Origin: Gordionus sp. m RMFG-2023
Lineage: Eukaryota > Nematomorpha > Gordioida > Chordodea > Parachordodidae
Reading direction: 5' to 3'
Length of the DNA: 64,000 nt
NCBI RefSeq assembly: GCF_954871325.1
Contig: NC_088775.1
Location: 61,419,561 to 61,483,560 of the forward strand
Shown here: in pieces, positions 54,001-60,000 of the stretch
Layout of the letters: the number at the start of each line of letters is the position of its first letter
Position numbering within the stretch: the first letter of the stretch is position 1
Notes under the pieces: model-generated
Database searches by the model: none
The model's input: only the letters and a program-made list of their open reading frames with translations
What the model was told of the DNA's origin: nothing
Made by a program: the position numbers and the translations under genes

Positions 54001-57000
54001 AATCAATTTACACCCAGGGTTTTTGCATCGCGCCTTTTTACTATATTTTGGCCAATGTGCTATTAAATCCTGTCTTATTCCTTTCTGCGTAATAAGACTT
54101 GTAGGCCCCTTGCTAGATTCTTTTTTATATTTAGTGTCAATTGATATTCATTTTTTTACGCTAGCGTTCATATTTTTTTAAATTTACAGAGTATCTGCTA
54201 TTGAAATTTTAAATGTTAATAATGGCATCTGTTCTTTTACTGGTAACTTTAAAGCTACAAAATCTCCCCTATACATTAACCAAGATTTATGAGCATCATA
54301 TCAAGTATATAGAATTCTATACGGTGATACCATTTATGTGATCTTATGTGAATTTGATATAAAGCAATCAATGAATCCATTAAATCGACACCTCCCATAT
54401 TTATATTGTAAACTTTTATAGCTGCTTGGACACGGAATTTTAATTTTCAGTCGTTCCTTTCTATCAAATCGGTCACAATCTCCAACAGGGTAACTACCTA
54501 TATACGTATTTACGATAATTACAAACCTATTATGCCATTTAGTAGCATTTCTACACCATTTACTGTTGCCTTCTCGATAAAAGATCCACGCTCCATCTTT
54601 TAGAATTCTTTTTCAGTTGGAAACTGTCATTTATAAATTCTATTAGCTCTCGCTATAGCAATGCTCTCTTTTGGGCGATTAATACTTGAAGTTCTATATC
54701 ACAGAACCAATTATAAAAACACAATTTAAAATTGGAATGTAGTGGTACCAATAGTTGAAATACCGCATTTCCGCTAGTATCAACATCTGTTGATCTTGAA
54801 TCAAGATTCCTCATCTGATGAACCTTTAAGGTAAGATTCAGAACTATCTTCTGGAATACAGTACATTTTGACTATAGATAGCAAATAAAGAATATTTAAT
54901 AATTTTAAAAAAATAATCAAAAAAGCACAAATTCATATTGCTGCGCATTATGTATCTGGGTACACGTACCTTAAAACTTATATTCTAAACACTATTAATG
55001 AATATAACAATATATTTATATATAAAACATTTCTTTTACCTTTATTTAATAGGATTCTTGTTCCTGTTCCTTAAAAATTTGTGCAGGAGAAATGATATGA
55101 TTTATAAAATGTAAAAAATGCAACTATTCGAAAGTTGTAAATTACGTATTTTAGAATTTTTATATTGATAGATGTCTTTCATTTTTGACAAAATTAACTA
55201 TAGAAATAAATAAAATTATGTGTATCTATTATACATCATGTGTTATTAAAATTTATGCCTTTTTTTTAGGTATGTGTATTCAAATATGATGTACACAATA
55301 GAGGGTTAATACTCTATTTTATATGGGTGCAACATCTATTTGAAAAATATTCATTACTTTTCTTAAAATCGTAATAAATAAAATTATTATTTTTTTGAAT
55401 AGTAAAATATCAAATTCGAAGAAACTATTGATTCAGGAACTATTAGTACCACGAGGCTAAAATTTTGGATTCGATAATATCTAGTGATGTTCTCTCAGTA
55501 TGAAAAATTTTATCAAAATTAAAAAGGTCGGGCCAAAAGTTATCGATTTGGTATGGAATTACCCTAATTGCAAATTTAAAATAAATTTATTTAAAAAAGG
55601 CATAAGGTTTTCGTTATTTTTGGCAATCAATGTCTATAATAATAGGCTTTTTTAATCTTTTACTCATGTTAAATTATTAGCCTTAAATTAAGAACTAAAT
55701 TAAATCAAATATTTAATCTAATATTAATAAATAATTCAATAATTTATAATGAAGGGGGAAACATCAAAATTAATTTGAAAATTGAAAATTAATATTTCGA
55801 AATGATCATGATTTAATTCTTTTTCTATTATTCATTTACTATTTTTCTAATAATTTCTCTAATAGTAAGCGCTGTTGGGTAATTATTTAAAAAATATCAA
55901 TGTAAAAGACTTTTTTATCGTTTAAAATCATTTCAAGGCATTTAAATTGATTTACTAATGATCAGAGATTTGCTTCTAAAAATTAAAAAAGAATTTAATA
56001 TTATATTTTCTAGCAGGCCTGGATTTTTGGAAATATGAGTACCTAAATACATAAAAATATTGTTTTATTTTCATTAAAACAATTTTTGGATAAGGGCTTG
56101 GGCTAGTCTTGGGAAAAATTTTGAAACTTATTTTGGTAATGTTGTTAAACGACTCGATTTGAGTCGATGTTTAAAAATGCACTACTCAATATTTTAACCT
56201 GAAAAATATTATGCAAACCTGAAGATTTTACTCATGGATGGCACAAAAGTTTGTACATCGCGAAATTTCGAGGCTTAGCAATATTTCCTGGCTAAAATAT
56301 TAAGTTATCTGTTTTTAAAATCTGCTCGAATTGAGCCATTTAACAACCTTAATTATTAAATACTGCAGGTCTGGGCCGGACTTGATCAATAAATTAAGTT
56401 TAGCTAAAGCCGGCTAGTAATATGCATTTTGGGGAGATTTTATTTTAGCCATATTTTAAAAACAACTAAATTTTATAAAAAAAATTTTTTTTCAAATAAA
56501 TAATATTACTCTTAAATCAATTATAAATGCCTTAAAATTTTTAACGATAGTAAAGGCCTTTTATTGTATTAAAATGTTCATATATAGCGCCATATATACT
56601 TTTTTATACATTATGCCGGATATTTATTTTAATTTTTAAATATATATCCAGCCGCACTAATTATTTAAGAAATTATTAGAAAAATAGTAAAATAATATGG
56701 AAAATAAAAATTTAGAACACTGAAGCGCATAATATATTCGAAGTATTAATTTTCAAAGATACATAAGATGACCAATATTTAAAAATTTAATTTTGATATA
56801 TCCCCATAATTATCAATTATTGACAGTTATTAATATTAGGTTCAATATTCGAGCTAATTTAGCTTATAATTAAAACTAATTACTTATCATCAGTTAAAGA
56901 TATTAAAAGCCGTGCCAGGTAATATAATTGCTAATGAGTTAAGATTTTTACAGATATTACTACAATATATATATAACGTGCCTACAAGTTAAAGGGGTCG

Positions 57001-60000
57001 GCCGAAAATCTTAATTTTCTTGCTCATTTGATATATAAGATGGATTCTAAAAGATTAGATAATCTTCCAAATTGTATGGTATCCACATTTGCAAATACTT
57101 AAGTATCATCGAGATCAGATGAAAATTCTAAATCATGCATATAAAGAGATATATATGGTGGCTTTTCATATTTTTTAAATTTAGTGATATATTTAATAAA
57201 GGGTTTGATTGAATGAGTAAACCCTGTATTTAAATTTAAAATTAGCTTAACCTTTCATTAATATGAAAATATTTTTTAAAATTTTATTGCTAATTTATAT
57301 AAGGTACAATAATCTCCAAAGCATGAATTATAATAACTACACCAGCAAATATGTATCACCTAACACAACATTAGCTTCCATCAATTCATACAATTGTCAG
57401 TCACATGATCTTTTTGATGCGACCACTCGACATTCTAACAAAGTTACCCAAATTGAAAGCGATAATTCTCGTGTTTCTGATATTAGTGACACTTCTCCGA
57501 TTAATACCACTTCCCTCGACAATATCCCGTATACATTATTTTACATATATTGTAAGATTTTACTGTCAAGGTTTTACTTTTATTAATTATATTAAATTTA
57601 CTTTGTACAAAGTCTTATCGAATTCTTTACAATACCGTAGTAGTTATTTTTATATATTACTTATATTTCACATATAACAGACACAATGCTGATTCTACTA
57701 TTAGTCACTCCAATAATGCAAACATTGCTGAAAGTTTTTCAAAGCCAATCAGTCTTTCTAGTGATATCTTTGAGCTCGATAAACAAATCGATTTATTAAG
57801 CCACACCCAATCAAATATTCTCTACATTAACAACAATTCACAGTCACAAATGTAAGAAATCAACACATTATTTATTTCGAGAACTGTGCCGATATTAAAT
57901 ATAGGATTGGGGCGTTTAAAAAACGGATCGGCCTATATTATTTTCAAAAATACCCGTCCATATTATTGTCTTTTATTATTTTACAATTGTATTTTTTTAA
58001 TAATTTTCTAATATGAATGAATAAAATGGACCAAGATTCAAAATGTTTAAAAAAAATAGAATTCTTTTAAAAGAAAGGGTAGCTAATGTGATATAAGTTT
58101 TTTCATCAAGCGAAGGATTTAAAATAATTTACCCATCCTCTTTCAGCCATAAACATTGCCCATATTTTAAATGACATAATTAACTTTTTGGGGAATTAAA
58201 GAACAAAATACCTTAAGTATTCGTGATAATCCACCAAATAATGCCTTGGCTGAGAAACGGAAGATTTTAAAGTATAAAATTTTATGACATTGGTTCAAAG
58301 ATGGAGGTAAATTCATAAATATTCAGATCGATTTTGTGTGAATATCGAACCGGATTAGTAAAAAATTAAGATTTATGATAAAATATTAAATTTTACTCTT
58401 TTTTATTAGGTTAAAATCAAAGACTAGACCTTTCCTAGCTTTAGGTTCTGGTCCTTTTTCTAAATTTATTGAGACTTACATTATTTCGCGCTAAGTATAA
58501 AACGTTCATAATTTTTTGCTTGATTGCTCAGAATTTAAAAATACTGAAAGCTAAAAAAATTACCTATTTTATCACAATTTTTTAAAATAAGCCCTGAAAT
58601 CGATGGGCTTAATTTTTTGAAAATATTTAGGTTGGGCTAGAAACTATTGTAAAGGCTATAAATTATATATAAAAATTATTTTTCAGTGGCATAATAATTA
58701 TTCTAGAGTTTAAAGTAAGCGCTGATACGAAAAGCGTTCGCTTGAAGTGTGTACTTGGAGCTGGAAAGGAAGCTTCCTAAATTTCTAACTTCTTTTTTTC
58801 TGAAAAATTAGGAAAAAATAATGAATAACATTCTCTATTTATACTAGCTTGTTCTTCCAAATAATGGTGATGATTGTTTGATAGTAATATTATATTACTA
58901 ATTACATATAATTCAGATTTTATTATAATTTTTTTATTATACAAAATAATTTTGCGATTTACAAATTTAAAGTAAAGGAATTTAAATTAAATAAAATTTT
59001 AATAAAGAACTGCATCAAAAAAATATATAAAAAATAAAATAATTATTTTTCAATTAAAGTTGGACTTATTTTAAATATTCATTTACTATGCTTTTAATCG
59101 AAAGCGAGGCAAAAGTGCCCTGATCTAAATAATAATGATTCCCTATTTTTATTGGTAAACCGAAAAATAAAATCAACACAAATTAAACATTTGTTTGTTT
59201 ATAATTTTTTTATTATATACAGTGTTGTGCGGGAGATTTTATGATTTGTGAAAATTAAAATTGGAATGGATTTTATGTAAGTTTGATCATTGTGATAAAT
59301 TTCCTTTTAAAAACTTTCGATAGTCTCTCACTTAATGTGGGAGATCTGAAAACCCATCATAAGCCTCAATACAAAAATCATACAATAAGCCATTATCATT
59401 CAAGGTAAAATCATTTAAAACCATATTGCAATCAAATCAGAATGGTTGCACGAAAAATCCTCTATCATCTTATCCTTAAAACTATCTCAACGGTATAAGG
59501 ATTTGAAAGCTTGCAAAATATTCATATAAAGATAAAAAAATATCTGATTTGAATGTAATAGTTATTTCGGACGATGACTTAGGTTATTTAAAATGTTTAA
59601 ATTATTTTTTGGGCGAAATTAGGGCTGAGCTAGATAGGGTTGAAATTAAATTGGTCTCCAAATATGGGGTAGGATTAATATATAATATAATTTTAAAAAT
59701 AAAATTGGTAATTTATACCTGATTCAGCTGTTGCAATCCTGATCACAGATTGGTATGTTTTCTTATTTATTAAACCATCTATTATTAGATTAAATGAAAC
59801 ATAATTACTAATTTATATGATTATATTATTAAATATCCAGTAATTTAATCAATCGATTGTCTATATAATTTATACCAGCGTTTACCCAAGCATTTATAGT
59901 TTCATCAAACCCATATAAAAAAAATTATATATTTGTATTAAAATAATCAAAATTAGGATCTATTTAAATTCATGATAATTTTAATAATTAACTAAGCATT

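Larger units (their letters stand above)
51382..55571 (-). mobile_element. piggyBac-like (DDE_Tnp_1_7) element with two nested hATs
   Basis: Inverted arms at about 51382-51600 and 55420-55571 share GTCCGACCTTTTTAATTTT/GGCCCGACC and CTAATAGTTYCTGA. The right terminus is TTGGTATGGAATTACCC. Inside on the - strand (about 54005-54650) lie decayed piggyBac-type transposase blocks. Two hATs (51645-52353, 52626-53803) are inserted in its left half. Target duplication not resolved; left end approximate. Without the insertions it would be about 2.3 kb. Confidence 0.6.
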
